From positions 1 to 64,000 of the forward strand of contig MNYZ01000099.1 of the NCBI GenBank assembly GCA_001873365.1: a stretch of 64,000 bases of DNA. Direction: 5' to 3'. Of this stretch, positions 10,177-19,448 are shown in pieces (position 1 is the stretch's first letter; every line of letters starts with the position of its first letter). A program made the position numbers and the translations under genes. The DNA comes from Oscillatoriales cyanobacterium CG2_30_40_61. GTDB taxonomy: Bacteria > Cyanobacteriota > Cyanobacteriia > Cyanobacteriales > Microcoleaceae. The notes beneath the pieces were generated by a model. That model had not been told where the DNA came from. It saw only the letters and a list, made by a program, of their open reading frames with translations, and made no database searches.

Positions 10177-12447
10177 TTGATTAGCAACTCCTATCACACT
10201 TCCGACCATTCTACCGGTCACTCCTTTTCTACTCCTTTAGGCGTGACAGCAGAAGCAATCTATGAGTTTTTCCTGCATGGGGTACAAACATCGAGCCCAG
10301 ACGCCGTTTTAGATACCTTTGAACAACTATTCTTTTACCTGCTTTGTTCAAACGAACCCAAAGTGCAAAGGGCTTTAGAGGCTATTCTGAGTGTGGAAAC
10401 TGGGGAATCTTGTTTTCATAGTACGATTCAAAGATGTTGCTATATTCTGATTAATAATTGGCTGCTTAGACGTCAACAAAGGTTGATTAAAAACCTAATC
10501 CAAAGATTATCAAACCCCCCGGACATTAATCAAACCTGTTTATCAATTCAAGAAAGCCGACTGATTTTATGGGTTAACAACTTTTTAAACAGTGAAGATT
10601 ATCAAAATTTACTCCAATGTGCCAATTTTGATCGGAATAATTGGAGTAGCCGTTATCAGTCCTATTTATTAATTCCTCAATACTTGAATCCTCGCAATTC
10701 CAGAGAACAAAAAGAAGTCGCTCGTAATTTAGTCAAACAGCTTAAAGATCAATATAAATTTGATTTAGCGATGTATATTGCCCGCTTGGACTCGCCAACG
10801 GGAAAAAATCGTAAACTGAATAATCCTACCCAACTCGGGGATGAAGTCATAAGTTTAATTAAACAAACAATTTCCACCCAGCGAATCTTTAATTATGGCA
10901 CTCAAGCCAATTTATTTTTACAAAATACCCAAAATTTTAATTATCAAAAATTTAAACAATGTTTGCCTCAATATTTGTTATTTAATGTCAGTCAGCAATA
11001 TCCGGCGAATATTCTCAGAGATAAAATAGAAGAAAAATTACAATCTTTGTACCGTCTTCATGATGAAAAAATTGTTAATAAAGCTCTAATTATTAGAACC
11101 TGCAACCGACTGATTGAATTTTTATTAATTGAACAGGGTCAACCTCCCTCGTTTTTATTTAACTTAATGATTCGTCAAGGAAGTCAACTAACTTTAGTGA
11201 TTTTACTGCTCAAATCAGTATTATTGGGGAGCCCCTGTCGAACCTATTTAGACATTTGTATTGCTAATTTAGTTCAATTCTATCAAGACCATGAGGAAGT
11301 CCGGTGTCAGGGCTTAATTCAATTTTTAGAAATTTTTAATTTAGTCTTTACCTTATTTACAGAAAATGTCCAATATTTTTTAGTCAAAACTAAAGATTTA
11401 GTCCCCGGAAGTCAGTCGGAAACAGAATTAGACACCTATCGTTTATTTTGTCAATTTAAAGGGCCCGATTTACGCCATACCAATATCAAAGAAATTGAGT
11501 TAAAAGGTCAGGATTTACGCGGTGCAGATTTGCGCGACATGGATTTAAAATCTATTAAACTCATTGGAGTAGATTTAAGTCTGGCTAAACTCAGCCATGC
11601 AGATTTAAGTCAGGGAATTTTTACGGAAACTAAATTTTTTATTTCTAATCTTAATTATACGAATCTGACGGAGGCTGATTTAATTAAAACAGATTTTCGT
11701 CGGGCGGAATTGAAACACGCTAATTTAACTGCTACGAATTTACAAGAGGCTAATTTTAACCGTGCTGATTTAAGAGGAGCAATTATCACAAAAGCGAATT
11801 TACAAGAAGCGAATTTAGAAAATACTGATTTAACTGAAGTAGATTTATCCGCTTCTAATTTACAACGGGCTAACCTGAGTCGAGCTAATTTAAAAGGTGC
11901 TAATTTAAAAGGTGCTAATTTAAAAGGTGCTAATTTAAAAAGAGCCAATCTGGAAGAAGTTAATCTCGAAGGTGCAAACCTCGAAGGCGCAAATCTCGAA
12001 GGCGCAAACCTGGAAGGCGCAAATCTCGAAAATGCTAATTTAAAAGATGCTATTTTATCTCAAACTAACCTGAAATCCGCCGATTTATCTAATGTAAATC
12101 TCATGGGTGCAATGGTTAATCAAGCTAATTTAAGTCAGGCTATTTTAATTAATTCTCAACTCAGAGATACTAATTTAGCCCAAAGTAATCTAAGTTATGC
12201 AGATTTAACTAAAGCCGATTTAACTAGAGCTAATTTAATGCAGGTTGATTTTACTTATGCGTCTTTAAGGGATGCAATTGTTCGTCATACTAATCTCAAA
12301 GATGCTATTTTATTATATGCAGATTTACAGGGCGCTAATCTGTTTTGCAGTGGGATTTCCCAAGCACAAATTGTTGGGGTTAAATTAGGGAATAATGCGG
12401 GATTATCGGATCAAACTCGAATTTTTCTGAATGGGGAGGAGATTTAA
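10177..12447 (+). CDS. Pentapeptide-repeat protein with large N-terminal helical domain
   Basis: 756 residues. The N-terminal 420 residues form a helical region with no motif I recognise. From about residue 430 to 745 the protein is a run of A(D/N)LxX pentapeptides, which fold as a right-handed quadrilateral beta-helix. The start is a TTG: there is no in-frame ATG until far downstream, and CAGGA sits about 6 bp upstream. Cyanobacteria encode many such proteins and few have known functions, so none is assigned. Residues 570-620 are encoded by nearly identical 15-bp units, a sign of recent slippage expansion. It is flanked by its own intergenic regions and appears monocistronic. Confidence 0.85.
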   Translation: MISNSYHTSDHSTGHSFSTPLGVTAEAIYEFFLHGVQTSSPDAVLDTFEQLFFYLLCSNEPKVQRALEAILSVETGESCFHSTIQRCCYILINNWLLRRQQRLIKNLIQRLSNPPDINQTCLSIQESRLILWVNNFLNSEDYQNLLQCANFDRNNWSSRYQSYLLIPQYLNPRNSREQKEVARNLVKQLKDQYKFDLAMYIARLDSPTGKNRKLNNPTQLGDEVISLIKQTISTQRIFNYGTQANLFLQNTQNFNYQKFKQCLPQYLLFNVSQQYPANILRDKIEEKLQSLYRLHDEKIVNKALIIRTCNRLIEFLLIEQGQPPSFLFNLMIRQGSQLTLVILLLKSVLLGSPCRTYLDICIANLVQFYQDHEEVRCQGLIQFLEIFNLVFTLFTENVQYFLVKTKDLVPGSQSETELDTYRLFCQFKGPDLRHTNIKEIELKGQDLRGADLRDMDLKSIKLIGVDLSLAKLSHADLSQGIFTETKFFISNLNYTNLTEADLIKTDFRRAELKHANLTATNLQEANFNRADLRGAIITKANLQEANLENTDLTEVDLSASNLQRANLSRANLKGANLKGANLKGANLKRANLEEVNLEGANLEGANLEGANLEGANLENANLKDAILSQTNLKSADLSNVNLMGAMVNQANLSQAILINSQLRDTNLAQSNLSYADLTKADLTRANLMQVDFTYASLRDAIVRHTNLKDAILLYADLQGANLFCSGISQAQIVGVKLGNNAGLSDQTRIFLNGEEI
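11884..12030 (+). repeat. 15-bp tandem repeats inside the pentapeptide gene
   Basis: Near-identical units GCTAATTTAAAAGGT run from 11884 to about 11940. GCAAACCTCGAAGGC-type units run from about 11965 to 12030. The period keeps frame and encodes ANLKG and ANLEG pentapeptides. Nucleotide identity between units is higher than in the rest of the domain, which suggests recent array growth. Confidence 0.8.
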
Positions 12448-12461
12448 TTAAACAACGTAGT

Positions 12462-12534
12462 GAGCCCTTCAGGGCTCTATTAAGATGCGCTGAAGCGCAA
12501 CAACGGGTAGAGACGAGCCACGGCGCGTCTCTAC
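12462..12534. repeat. Palindromic intergenic repeats
   Basis: Three inverted repeats lie between the pentapeptide gene and petL: GAGCCCTTCAGGGCTC (12462-12477), GCGCTGAAGCGC (about 12487-12498), and GTAGAGACG with CGTCTCTAC (12507-12534). The first motif recurs at 35441-35456 and the third at 31654-31703. They are dispersed repeats that can form hairpins and may act as terminators for the convergent genes. Confidence 0.7.
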
Positions 12535-12543
12535 GGGGTAGAA

Positions 12544-12648
12544 TTAAATCAGTTTAACTGCTCGCAGGGTAAACATAATTCCTGCTGCTGCGACTAAAGC
12601 GCCCACATAAATGATAACGTAAGCGATCGCGCCATCGGCTGTAATCAT
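12544..12648 (-). CDS. petL: Cytochrome b6f complex subunit PetL (34 residues)
   Basis: A 34-residue ORF with one hydrophobic helix (AYVIIYVGALVAAAGIMF) and the C-terminal motif LRAVKLI, typical of PetL, which ends in (I/L)(K/R)xxKLI in other cyanobacteria. PetL is a single-helix subunit at the periphery of the cytochrome b6f dimer that supports its stability. Translation is backed by GGAGA 7 bases before the ATG. It is too short for most gene callers. Other single-helix photosynthetic peptides are the alternative; the C-terminal motif favours PetL. Confidence 0.72.
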   Translation of the reverse strand: MITADGAIAYVIIYVGALVAAAGIMFTLRAVKLI

Positions 12649-12761
12649 TAGACATCTCCATAAACATTACTCTATTGAATCACGAGTGATCATGCTCTGA
12701 CTATCCGTAACGGGTTAAAAATGGCATACAATTTTTAAGAGTGAGTTAATCAGGGAAAAAT

Positions 12762-13871
12762 ATGGAGTCAACAATTCTAGTAAATTTAGGTTCATTATCC
12801 TATAATATTGCCATCGGTGCTGGAAATTTAGATAGATTAGGGGAGGAGATGATCCCCTTAAATTTAGGTAAAAAAGTATTATTAGTTTCTAACCCTGAAA
12901 TCTTTAATTATTATGGAGAACGCACCCGTACCGCTTTAGAAAAAGCCGGGTTTGATGTGGCAATTTGTACCCTTCCCCCGGGAGAAGAATATAAAACCCC
13001 CGAAACCCTGCAAAAAATTTATGATGCGGCGTTAAAACATAAATTAGAACGTTCCTCCACAATGGTTGCTTTAGGAGGAGGAATTATTGGGGACATGACT
13101 GGATTTGCTGCGGCGACGTGGTTACGGGGAATTAATGTAGTTCAGGTTCCTACCTCTTTATTAGCGATGGTTGATGCGTCTATTGGAGGGAAAACCGGGG
13201 TAAATCATCCCCAAGGAAAAAATTTAATTGGGGCGTTTCATCAACCGAAATTAGTCTTAATTGATCCCGATGTTTTGCCAACCCTTCCTGAACGAGAATT
13301 TCGGGCGGGAATGGCAGAAGTGATTAAATATGGTGTGATTTGGGATCATAAATTATTTGATAAATTGGAACAATCCCAAAACTTAGATAATATTCAATCT
13401 TTAGATAGTGGATTATTACAAGAAATTTTAACCCGTTCCTGTCAAAGTAAGGCGGATGTGGTGAGTCAGGATGAAAAAGAATCGGGGTTAAGAGCAATTT
13501 TGAATTATGGTCATACCATTGGTCATGCGGTGGAAAGTTTAACCGGATATACCGTGGTCATTCATGGGGAAGCGGTGGGAATTGGTATGGTCGCCGCCAG
13601 TCAAATTGCGCTTAAATTAGGATTATGGGATGAAGATAGCGATCGCCGTCAGTTGGCCATGATTGAGAAGGCAAAATTACCAACCCAACTTCCCCCCGGA
13701 CTGAATATTGATGATATTTTGGAAAGTCTACAAACGGATAAAAAAGTCAAAGCTGGAAAAGTCCGATTTGTTTTACCGACCCGCATCGGAGCCGCAACGG
13801 TAACAGATATTGTTAGTTCTGATATAATTCGTCAGGTGTTAGAAAGTTCTTCTATTAGTTGTCTAGCTTAA
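12762..13871 (+). CDS. aroB: 3-dehydroquinate synthase
   Basis: AroB catalyses the NAD- and metal-dependent cyclisation of DAHP to 3-dehydroquinate, the second step of the shikimate pathway in the cytosol. At 369 residues it has the usual length. It carries the NAD-binding [13 protein letters not shown] segment, the substrate loop [11 protein letters not shown], and the metal-binding region around [12 protein letters not shown] and [11 protein letters not shown]. The ATG at 12762 gives the standard N-terminus. An inverted-repeat end begins on the base right after the stop codon. Confidence 0.97.
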   Translation: MESTILVNLGSLSYNIAIGAGNLDRLGEEMIPLNLGKKVLLVSNPEIFNYYGERTRTALEKAGFDVAICTLPPGEEYKTPETLQKIYDAALKHKLERSSTMVALGGGIIGDMTGFAAATWLRGINVVQVPTSLLAMVDASIGGKTGVNHPQGKNLIGAFHQPKLVLIDPDVLPTLPEREFRAGMAEVIKYGVIWDHKLFDKLEQSQNLDNIQSLDSGLLQEILTRSCQSKADVVSQDEKESGLRAILNYGHTIGHAVESLTGYTVVIHGEAVGIGMVAASQIALKLGLWDEDSDRRQLAMIEKAKLPTQLPPGLNIDDILESLQTDKKVKAGKVRFVLPTRIGAATVTDIVSSDIIRQVLESSSISCLA

Positions 13872-13965
13872 ACAGGACTTACGCACCCAACCAAAGAAAC
13901 CGGGTTTTTTAGAAAATATCTGGGTGACAACGAAGTATTTTTGTAAAAAAACCCCGGTTTCTTGA
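13872..13965. repeat. Solo GGACTTACGCA end and GAAACCGGG hairpin
   Basis: ACAGGACTTACGCA (13872-13885) starts on the base immediately after the aroB stop. It is identical to the ends of the miniature elements at 26.5, 43.5 and 46.5 kb, but has no matching right end here. An inverted repeat follows (AAGAAACCGGGTTTTTT paired with AAAAAAACCCCGGTTTCTT, one bulge) that could terminate aroB. It reads as a decayed element. Confidence 0.7.
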
Positions 13966-14059
13966 GCCCCATGGGTTGTCTGGCTTAAAATGGGCAAGAC
14001 TTCATAGAAATGTCATCGGACTGACACATTAACTTCATATCCTGACGATAATCTATAAA

Positions 14060-14135
14060 TCAAAGGCAAGTTAACTCCTCACACCCAAATCACGTTTCGT
14101 TCCTCACCACTGGTTCACCCCCAGTGGATTTTTTT
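14060..14135 (+). ncRNA. yfr1: Small regulatory RNA Yfr1
   Basis: The invariant single-stranded motif ACTCCTCACAC is present at 14074-14084. It is followed 22 bases later by a perfect 7-bp terminator stem (CCACTGG/CCAGTGG, 14107-14127) and a run of seven T's. This motif-plus-terminator arrangement defines Yfr1, a trans-acting sRNA known from nearly all cyanobacteria that base-pairs with target mRNAs such as outer-membrane protein messages. The 5' end is estimated. It lies in the gap between aroB and the amidase, on the same strand. The motif match is direct; expression is inferred. Confidence 0.85.
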
Positions 14136-14197
14136 GGCTTGATTAATTGTTGTTGTACACTGGAAAACACTGCACTTAAACCGGGCTAAACTCACCG

Positions 14198-15226
14198 ATG
14201 AGAAAATGGACTCCGATTCTACTGTTAACCCTGTATTTACTGGCGGTAGGGGTAACAATTGGACTGAAAAATCGAGACTGGATTGTGGCTCAAGGGATGA
14301 CATTATGGCAACAACAGCCCGCGCCTGCCCCCTTTGAGCGAGTTATGGCTCAAAAGGTCTCTCCAACACCAAAGCCCGCAGAGGTGAAGCTGGTGGCCGA
14401 TGAGGAGCCCGCCGAACAGCCCCAGGTCAGCGAGCCAGAACCAGAAACCATGGTTAATGTTAATAATATTCCTGTACCCGGAACCTGCGCCCTACAACCC
14501 GACCCGAACCCGCCAGTTAATGGTAGACCCGGGCCAGCCGTTAATCCAGTGACGTTATATCGGTTTCGACGGCCAACGGATGTACAAACGGCCAATCTCC
14601 AAGCAGGGGCGGGTTACACTCCCAATGAATATCAAGCCCTGGCGAATGCGACGAATTACGGACAGCGATTTTTATATGATATTAATGGTCAACCCGTGAA
14701 TAATACCCCGATTGTGGTGCTCCATGAAACCGTATCGGATGTTTATAGTGCGGTGAATTTGTTTCAAAATCCCCAATATTCGGAGGATAATCAAGCCAGT
14801 TATCATACTTTAATTATGTTAACCGGGGATATTGTTTATATTGTTCCCCCGGATTTAAGGGCTTTTGGTGCGGGAAATTCAGTATTTGCTAGTTCAACGG
14901 GAACGGAAACCGTAAAAACCCATGCTACACGTCCGCCTTCGGTGAATAATTTTGCTTATCATGTTTCTTTAGAAACCCCTGTGGATGGTCGTAATAATGC
15001 TAATTCTCACAGTGGTTATACAACTGCACAATATCAATCTTTAGCCTGGTTAATAGCAAAAACTGGGGTTCCTGATGCTAGAATTACAACCCATGCGGCG
15101 GTTGACCGTTCAGGGGAAAGACGAGATCCTAGAAGTTTTGATTCCCAACTGTTTTCGCAATATTTACAATCTTATCCTCGGACTCAAGAAATTATGATTA
15201 GTTGTCAATCAGCTTATTTGAATTAA
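14198..15226 (+). CDS. N-acetylmuramoyl-L-alanine amidase (amidase_2 type), membrane-anchored
   Basis: 342 residues. An N-terminal signal anchor (about 5-25) exports the protein. A Pro/Glu-rich linker (about 45-100) leads to a C-terminal amidase_2/PGRP fold. The zinc-ligand candidates are the His in VVLHETVS, the His in FAYHVSLETP and the region around THAAVDRSGERRDP. Such enzymes cleave the bond between MurNAc and the stem peptide in peptidoglycan remodelling. The family is clear; the exact substrate is not. It is transcribed away from petL and lies 63 bp after the Yfr1 terminator. Confidence 0.82.
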   Translation: MRKWTPILLLTLYLLAVGVTIGLKNRDWIVAQGMTLWQQQPAPAPFERVMAQKVSPTPKPAEVKLVADEEPAEQPQVSEPEPETMVNVNNIPVPGTCALQPDPNPPVNGRPGPAVNPVTLYRFRRPTDVQTANLQAGAGYTPNEYQALANATNYGQRFLYDINGQPVNNTPIVVLHETVSDVYSAVNLFQNPQYSEDNQASYHTLIMLTGDIVYIVPPDLRAFGAGNSVFASSTGTETVKTHATRPPSVNNFAYHVSLETPVDGRNNANSHSGYTTAQYQSLAWLIAKTGVPDARITTHAAVDRSGERRDPRSFDSQLFSQYLQSYPRTQEIMISCQSAYLN

Positions 15227-15259
15227 AATGACATTATCACAAAACTTTTTAAGGATACT

Positions 15260-15505
15260 ATGCAAGTTAAAGGGATAAAAAGAGGCAAGACCATTGAATT
15301 ATTGCAAGATATTGACCTACCCGACGGCGTAGAAATTACCGTTGAAGTTAAAACAATACCAATTTTAAGTTTATCGGAACGCCTTAACCGTTTAAGAGCT
15401 ATTTTTGGAGCTTGGCAAAATCAACCCGAACTCGATGAGATTTTTTCAGAAATAGATCAAGAACGCCATCACTATCACGGTAGAAAAATGATTGATTTCG
15501 ATTAA
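15260..15505 (+). CDS. Antitoxin of a PIN-type toxin-antitoxin pair
   Basis: 81 residues. The N-terminal half is a short beta-rich segment (VKGIKRGKTIELLQDIDLPDG) typical of antitoxins cognate to PIN toxins. The C-terminal half is an acidic helix that would wrap the toxin. The stop codon lies 4 bp before the preferred toxin ATG, giving the tight coupling usual for such pairs. AAGGA precedes the start by about 6 bp. Autoregulation by the pair is expected from family behaviour but was not read from an operator here. Confidence 0.75.
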   Translation: MQVKGIKRGKTIELLQDIDLPDGVEITVEVKTIPILSLSERLNRLRAIFGAWQNQPELDEIFSEIDQERHHYHGRKMIDFD

Positions 15506-15509
15506 AATT

Positions 15510-15908
15510 ATGTATTTACTAGACACTAATATTTGTATTGCTTTATTAAAAAATAATCCTCTGGCTGTTTCTGAGTTTACCGTCAAAACAGAGACATCCT
15601 ACTTGTCTACAATTGTTGTTGCTGAATTATATAAAGGGGTATATTGTTCTCGTCGAGTTGAGGATAATTTAAAAACCTTAAATGAATTTATTAGTTTAAT
15701 TCCAATTCTTGAATTTGATTTACAAGCTTCCCTAGAATTTGGGAAGATACAGGCTGAATTAAGAAAAATTGGAAAACCAACCGGAGAAATGGATGCTATA
15801 ATTGCAGCAGTCGCTCGTTCTCGTCAGTTTATTCTGATTACAAATAATATTCGACATTTTGAAAATATTCCTAATTTGCGAGTAGAAAATTGGTTAAACT
15901 CCAATTAA
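15510..15908 (+). CDS. vapC: VapC-like PIN-domain ribonuclease toxin
   Basis: The PIN signature is intact. MYLLDTNICI holds the first catalytic aspartate, a Glu follows in VVAELYKGV, and GEMDAIIAA plus ITNNIRHFENI complete the acidic centre. PIN toxins cleave tRNA or rRNA when their antitoxin is degraded. I chose the ATG at 15510 because it puts MYLLDTN at the N-terminus as in the family. An upstream TTG at 15492 would overlap the antitoxin. Length (132 residues) is normal, so the toxin appears functional. Confidence 0.87.
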   Translation: MYLLDTNICIALLKNNPLAVSEFTVKTETSYLSTIVVAELYKGVYCSRRVEDNLKTLNEFISLIPILEFDLQASLEFGKIQAELRKIGKPTGEMDAIIAAVARSRQFILITNNIRHFENIPNLRVENWLNSN

Positions 15909-15931
15909 AAACCATCACAAAAATATTAATA

Positions 15932-17662
15932 TTATAATGCAACTTTTGCCTGGTGAGGACTACCCCAAATCACGGTTTCATGTTTATAAATAACCATCCC
16001 AGGTTTAGCCCCTTTAGGTTTATAAACGTGCTTAGGTTTAGTATAAATAACCGGAACTTGTTCACTATTTCTAGCCCGACTATAATAGGCTGCTAAATTA
16101 GCGGTAAATTGTAAATCAATATCATCAGCAACCTGTCCGGGGTTTAACCTTAATAAGACATGACTTCCGGGGATTTCTTGAGTATGAAACCACAAATCAT
16201 AGTCCGTTGCTAATTTAAAAGTTAACTGATCATTTTGACGATTATTTCTGCCAATTAAAACCTCAATTCCGTTAGGAGTTTGATACCGATGAAATTCTGT
16301 AGATAAAGTCGAATTAGGACTGCGATAATCAGGAATATTAATATAACCTTGTTGGATTAATTCCTCTCGAATTTCCGCTAAGGTTTGTAAATCTTCGGCG
16401 GTTTTGTAGGTTTCAACTAAACTAATCGCTGACTCGACTTGTTCTAAATAGTTAATTTCGGTTTTAACTGCATTTAATAGGGGTTCTACCGCAATTCTCG
16501 CCCGTTTTAACTTTTGATGTCGTTTATATAAACTTTGAGCGTTTTGGACGGCATTACTCTCGGGATTTAAGGGTATTTTAACGGCTTTTCCCGTCTCAAA
16601 ATCTGGTAAATTAATCTCCTTCATTCCCGGTTTCCATTCGTGTAGAAAAGCCATTAACAAATCCGCTTTTGCCCGATAATCGTCCGCTTCATCGGATTGT
16701 TGTAACCGTTGAATAAATTGATCTGCTTTAACCTGTAGTTTCTTTAAAACACTATTCAGTTTTTGACTAACTTGATGGTGTAGTTGTTTAAATTCCTGTT
16801 GATTTAATTCATTTGTATAATAAGTATTAATTAAAACCTGAACCGTTTTAACTTCAGCAATAATATCTAAATTCCAAGGAATAATATCATAACCTTTTGT
16901 GGTATAATGGGGGATAAAATTATTATTTTCTAAGGTTTCTAGCCAAGTTTGCCAACTTTTAAATAACCGATTCCAGTCCTCTGAATTTAAACTATTAGTT
17001 AGTTGAGTTGGATCTAAACTTGCAGCTTCAATCATCCCTTGCACTAACCCAGAACTTAAACCACGATAGTTTTTTAATAGTTGTTGTTTTAAAGCACTAG
17101 GAATTAAACTAACCCGCTCTTGCCAAAGGGATTGATCTTGATTTAAACTCGGAATTGGTTCGGTTAATTTAGGTGGGAGTTCATAAAATTGATTAGTTAA
17201 AATCGGTCGAACACTCGACTGTTGTAAATTCACTTGATGGGCAGCCGTGACAATAATATTGTCCGATCCCGTTAAAATTACATTACTATATTTTCCCATA
17301 ATTTCCACATACAAATGCCACAGGGGAGCATCCCCCGGACGTTGGGCAAATTGCAGATCTAAAATTCTTTCCCAGGGGTCAAATTGTCGAATTTCAACTA
17401 ATGCTAATCCCGCCAATTGATGACGGAGTTGATCACTAAAAGTAAAGGTATCAGGAATGCGGGGGGGAGGATCACCAACACAAATTCTAGCCGCTTGGGG
17501 ATGCCAAGAAATATCTAACCAGCCTCGACTTTTGAGGGTGCGTAACCCCAAAGAAATTGTAAACCGATCGCGTTGATAAACCTGTTCTAACCGGGCTGGA
17601 AGCCAGTCTGGACGCAGTTCACAACAGATGGCGATTAATGTTGTTAAATCAAAAGATTGCAT
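15932..17662 (-). CDS. RqcH/NFACT-family ribosome quality control protein
   Basis: 576 residues with NFACT architecture: an N-terminal NFACT-N domain (from MQSFDLTTLIAI to about 200), a central coiled-coil pair (about 290-420), and a C-terminal NFACT-R domain with DLWFHTQEIPGSHVLLR. Bacterial members (RqcH, formerly annotated as fibronectin-binding protein A) bind stalled 50S subunits and add C-terminal alanine tails to nascent chains. Cyanobacterial members have not all been tested, so the role is inferred by family. It converges with vapC, with only 23 bp between the two stops. Confidence 0.88.
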   Translation of the reverse strand: MQSFDLTTLIAICCELRPDWLPARLEQVYQRDRFTISLGLRTLKSRGWLDISWHPQAARICVGDPPPRIPDTFTFSDQLRHQLAGLALVEIRQFDPWERILDLQFAQRPGDAPLWHLYVEIMGKYSNVILTGSDNIIVTAAHQVNLQQSSVRPILTNQFYELPPKLTEPIPSLNQDQSLWQERVSLIPSALKQQLLKNYRGLSSGLVQGMIEAASLDPTQLTNSLNSEDWNRLFKSWQTWLETLENNNFIPHYTTKGYDIIPWNLDIIAEVKTVQVLINTYYTNELNQQEFKQLHHQVSQKLNSVLKKLQVKADQFIQRLQQSDEADDYRAKADLLMAFLHEWKPGMKEINLPDFETGKAVKIPLNPESNAVQNAQSLYKRHQKLKRARIAVEPLLNAVKTEINYLEQVESAISLVETYKTAEDLQTLAEIREELIQQGYINIPDYRSPNSTLSTEFHRYQTPNGIEVLIGRNNRQNDQLTFKLATDYDLWFHTQEIPGSHVLLRLNPGQVADDIDLQFTANLAAYYSRARNSEQVPVIYTKPKHVYKPKGAKPGMVIYKHETVIWGSPHQAKVAL

Positions 17663-17815
17663 AATATTTGTCCGATCGCCTTAATAATTACCCATTATCT
17701 CACTATTTTTCCTCTCCACTTGACCTAATTTTCCAGAATCAAGTTTTTTTAACCTATACTGGGTTTAAAATTTTCAATTATTTTTGATCTGCGACTTAAT
17801 TTTGAGTAAATTTTT

Positions 17816-19228
17816 ATGAAAAACCTGCTGACTCGCTTAGATTTATCTTATCTTTATGTCTTTTTAGGAGAAGCAACCCTAGGTTTAACCTTTATTTTTT
17901 ATATCCTGTTGGCGCGGGTTTTAGGGCCACAGGAATATGGAGTTTTCACCTCAGCTTCTGCTTTAGGGGCAATTTTAGCCCTATTAATTCAGTTTGGTTT
18001 ACCTGTGCTTTTAAACCGAGAAGTTTCTGCTAATGCCGAAGTCGGATCAAAATTAACATCTCGGTTTATTTTATTAGAATTATTAACATCAATTCCGGTT
18101 TTTATCATTCTATTTCCCATTGCAATTTTCATGGGATATAACGAAGAAAATACCCTAATTATTTGTTATCTGGTGGTATTTTCAGAAATTTGCCGCGCCA
18201 TCAAAATGACCCTACGGGGAACATTAAAAGGCATGGGATGGTTTAGGACAGAAACGGTTTTTGTTGCCCTAGAACGGGGTGCTACAGTGGTCATTTCTTT
18301 GGGAGTATTATATGCTACAAAAAGTTTAATTTTAGTAGTTATGAGTATTGTGGTTGTTAGACTTTTAGACATTTTAGTTATACTCTACTACCTCAGTCGT
18401 AAACTGCCAATTTGGTCGCCCTTTACGATTAGCGATTGTTGGGATTCATTACGCATGGCTTATCCTTTCGCCCTATCGGGAGTTTTATGGATTTTATATT
18501 ATCAAGTGGATTTAGTCATGTTACAAGCAATTGGATCAACCGTTGAAGCGGGATATTATAGTGCAGCCTATAAAGTTATGGAGATGTTTTTTGCCTTACC
18601 CAGAGTCATTTTTCAGGTAATTTTTACTCGATTTGCTAAATATCATGCGAATGATCCCAGTCGTTTACCTGAACAATTATATAAAGCAACTCGCCTTTTA
18701 TTAATTGGAGTTTTACCTGCGGTAATTATGGCTGGATTCCTACAACAAATTTTACTTCCTTTAATTTATGGCCCGGAATTTCAGCGCTCAGTTTACTCCC
18801 TAGCAATTTTGTTACCAAGTTTAGGAATTAGTATGTTTGGTAATTTGGCTCAACGATTTTTACAAGCAACAGGACAAGAAAAAACCTTACCTAATATTTT
18901 ATTTTGGACAGCATCGGGTAATGTTTTAATCAATTGGTTTTTAATTCCCCAGTTTGGAGGGCCAGGGGCTGCGATCGCGACTTTAATTAGTGAAATTGCC
19001 CTATGTTTATTAGGGCTACAAATTATGATTCGCACACCCTATTCCCACATTGCTAAAAAAATTATGGGGATATGTTTACTCAGTTTATTCGCAGCCGCCT
19101 GTCCTTCTTTTATTATTTATGGCTTAAATCCTGCTATCGGAATTGCTTTAATTATGGGTTTACTTTTAGCAATTCTCTATTTATCTCAACGTCGTCGTTT
19201 TCTGGGTGAATCTAATCCTTCTGTCTAA
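17816..19228 (+). CDS. Polysaccharide/lipid-linked oligosaccharide flippase
   Basis: 470 residues, almost entirely hydrophobic, with 12-14 predicted membrane helices. The N-terminus (LGEATLGLTFIFYILLARVLGPQEYGVFTSA) is characteristic of the Wzx/RfbX-type polysaccharide biosynthesis family of the MOP superfamily. Such proteins flip undecaprenyl-linked glycans across the inner membrane. No glycosyltransferases sit next to it, so the substrate is unknown. The ATG at 17816 begins directly before the first helix. Confidence 0.85.
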   Translation: MKNLLTRLDLSYLYVFLGEATLGLTFIFYILLARVLGPQEYGVFTSASALGAILALLIQFGLPVLLNREVSANAEVGSKLTSRFILLELLTSIPVFIILFPIAIFMGYNEENTLIICYLVVFSEICRAIKMTLRGTLKGMGWFRTETVFVALERGATVVISLGVLYATKSLILVVMSIVVVRLLDILVILYYLSRKLPIWSPFTISDCWDSLRMAYPFALSGVLWILYYQVDLVMLQAIGSTVEAGYYSAAYKVMEMFFALPRVIFQVIFTRFAKYHANDPSRLPEQLYKATRLLLIGVLPAVIMAGFLQQILLPLIYGPEFQRSVYSLAILLPSLGISMFGNLAQRFLQATGQEKTLPNILFWTASGNVLINWFLIPQFGGPGAAIATLISEIALCLLGLQIMIRTPYSHIAKKIMGICLLSLFAAACPSFIIYGLNPAIGIALIMGLLLAILYLSQRRRFLGESNPSV

Positions 19229-19448
19229 AATTTTTGAGGATAAAAATACAGTTTTTGTCGGGGCGGGTTCACCCAAATCTATGCACTTGCGCCCAAATAT
19301 TAAATAACCCGCCCAACCTCAATTAAGATTCTTATATATAGCAACCGCGCCTAGCTATTAGGACATTCTTGAAAGCTAAAAGCTGCTCACAGTAAGTATT
19401 TACCTATTGCCCATTGCCTATTCCCTCTTGCTATATACTCAAACCAAA
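19229..19448. repeat. Intergenic GGGCGGGTT inverted repeat
   Basis: GGGCGGGTT (19261-19269) pairs with AACCCGCCC (19306-19314) across 36 bases. The same G-rich core recurs at 33115-33278. The rest of this gap between convergent genes shows no ORF. The hairpin may act as a terminator. Confidence 0.6.

Noticed and set aside
11655-11948. Minus-strand ORF of 97 residues with KLAPF repeats
   Set aside because: It is the antisense reading of the pentapeptide array; periodic codons leave the opposite strand open.
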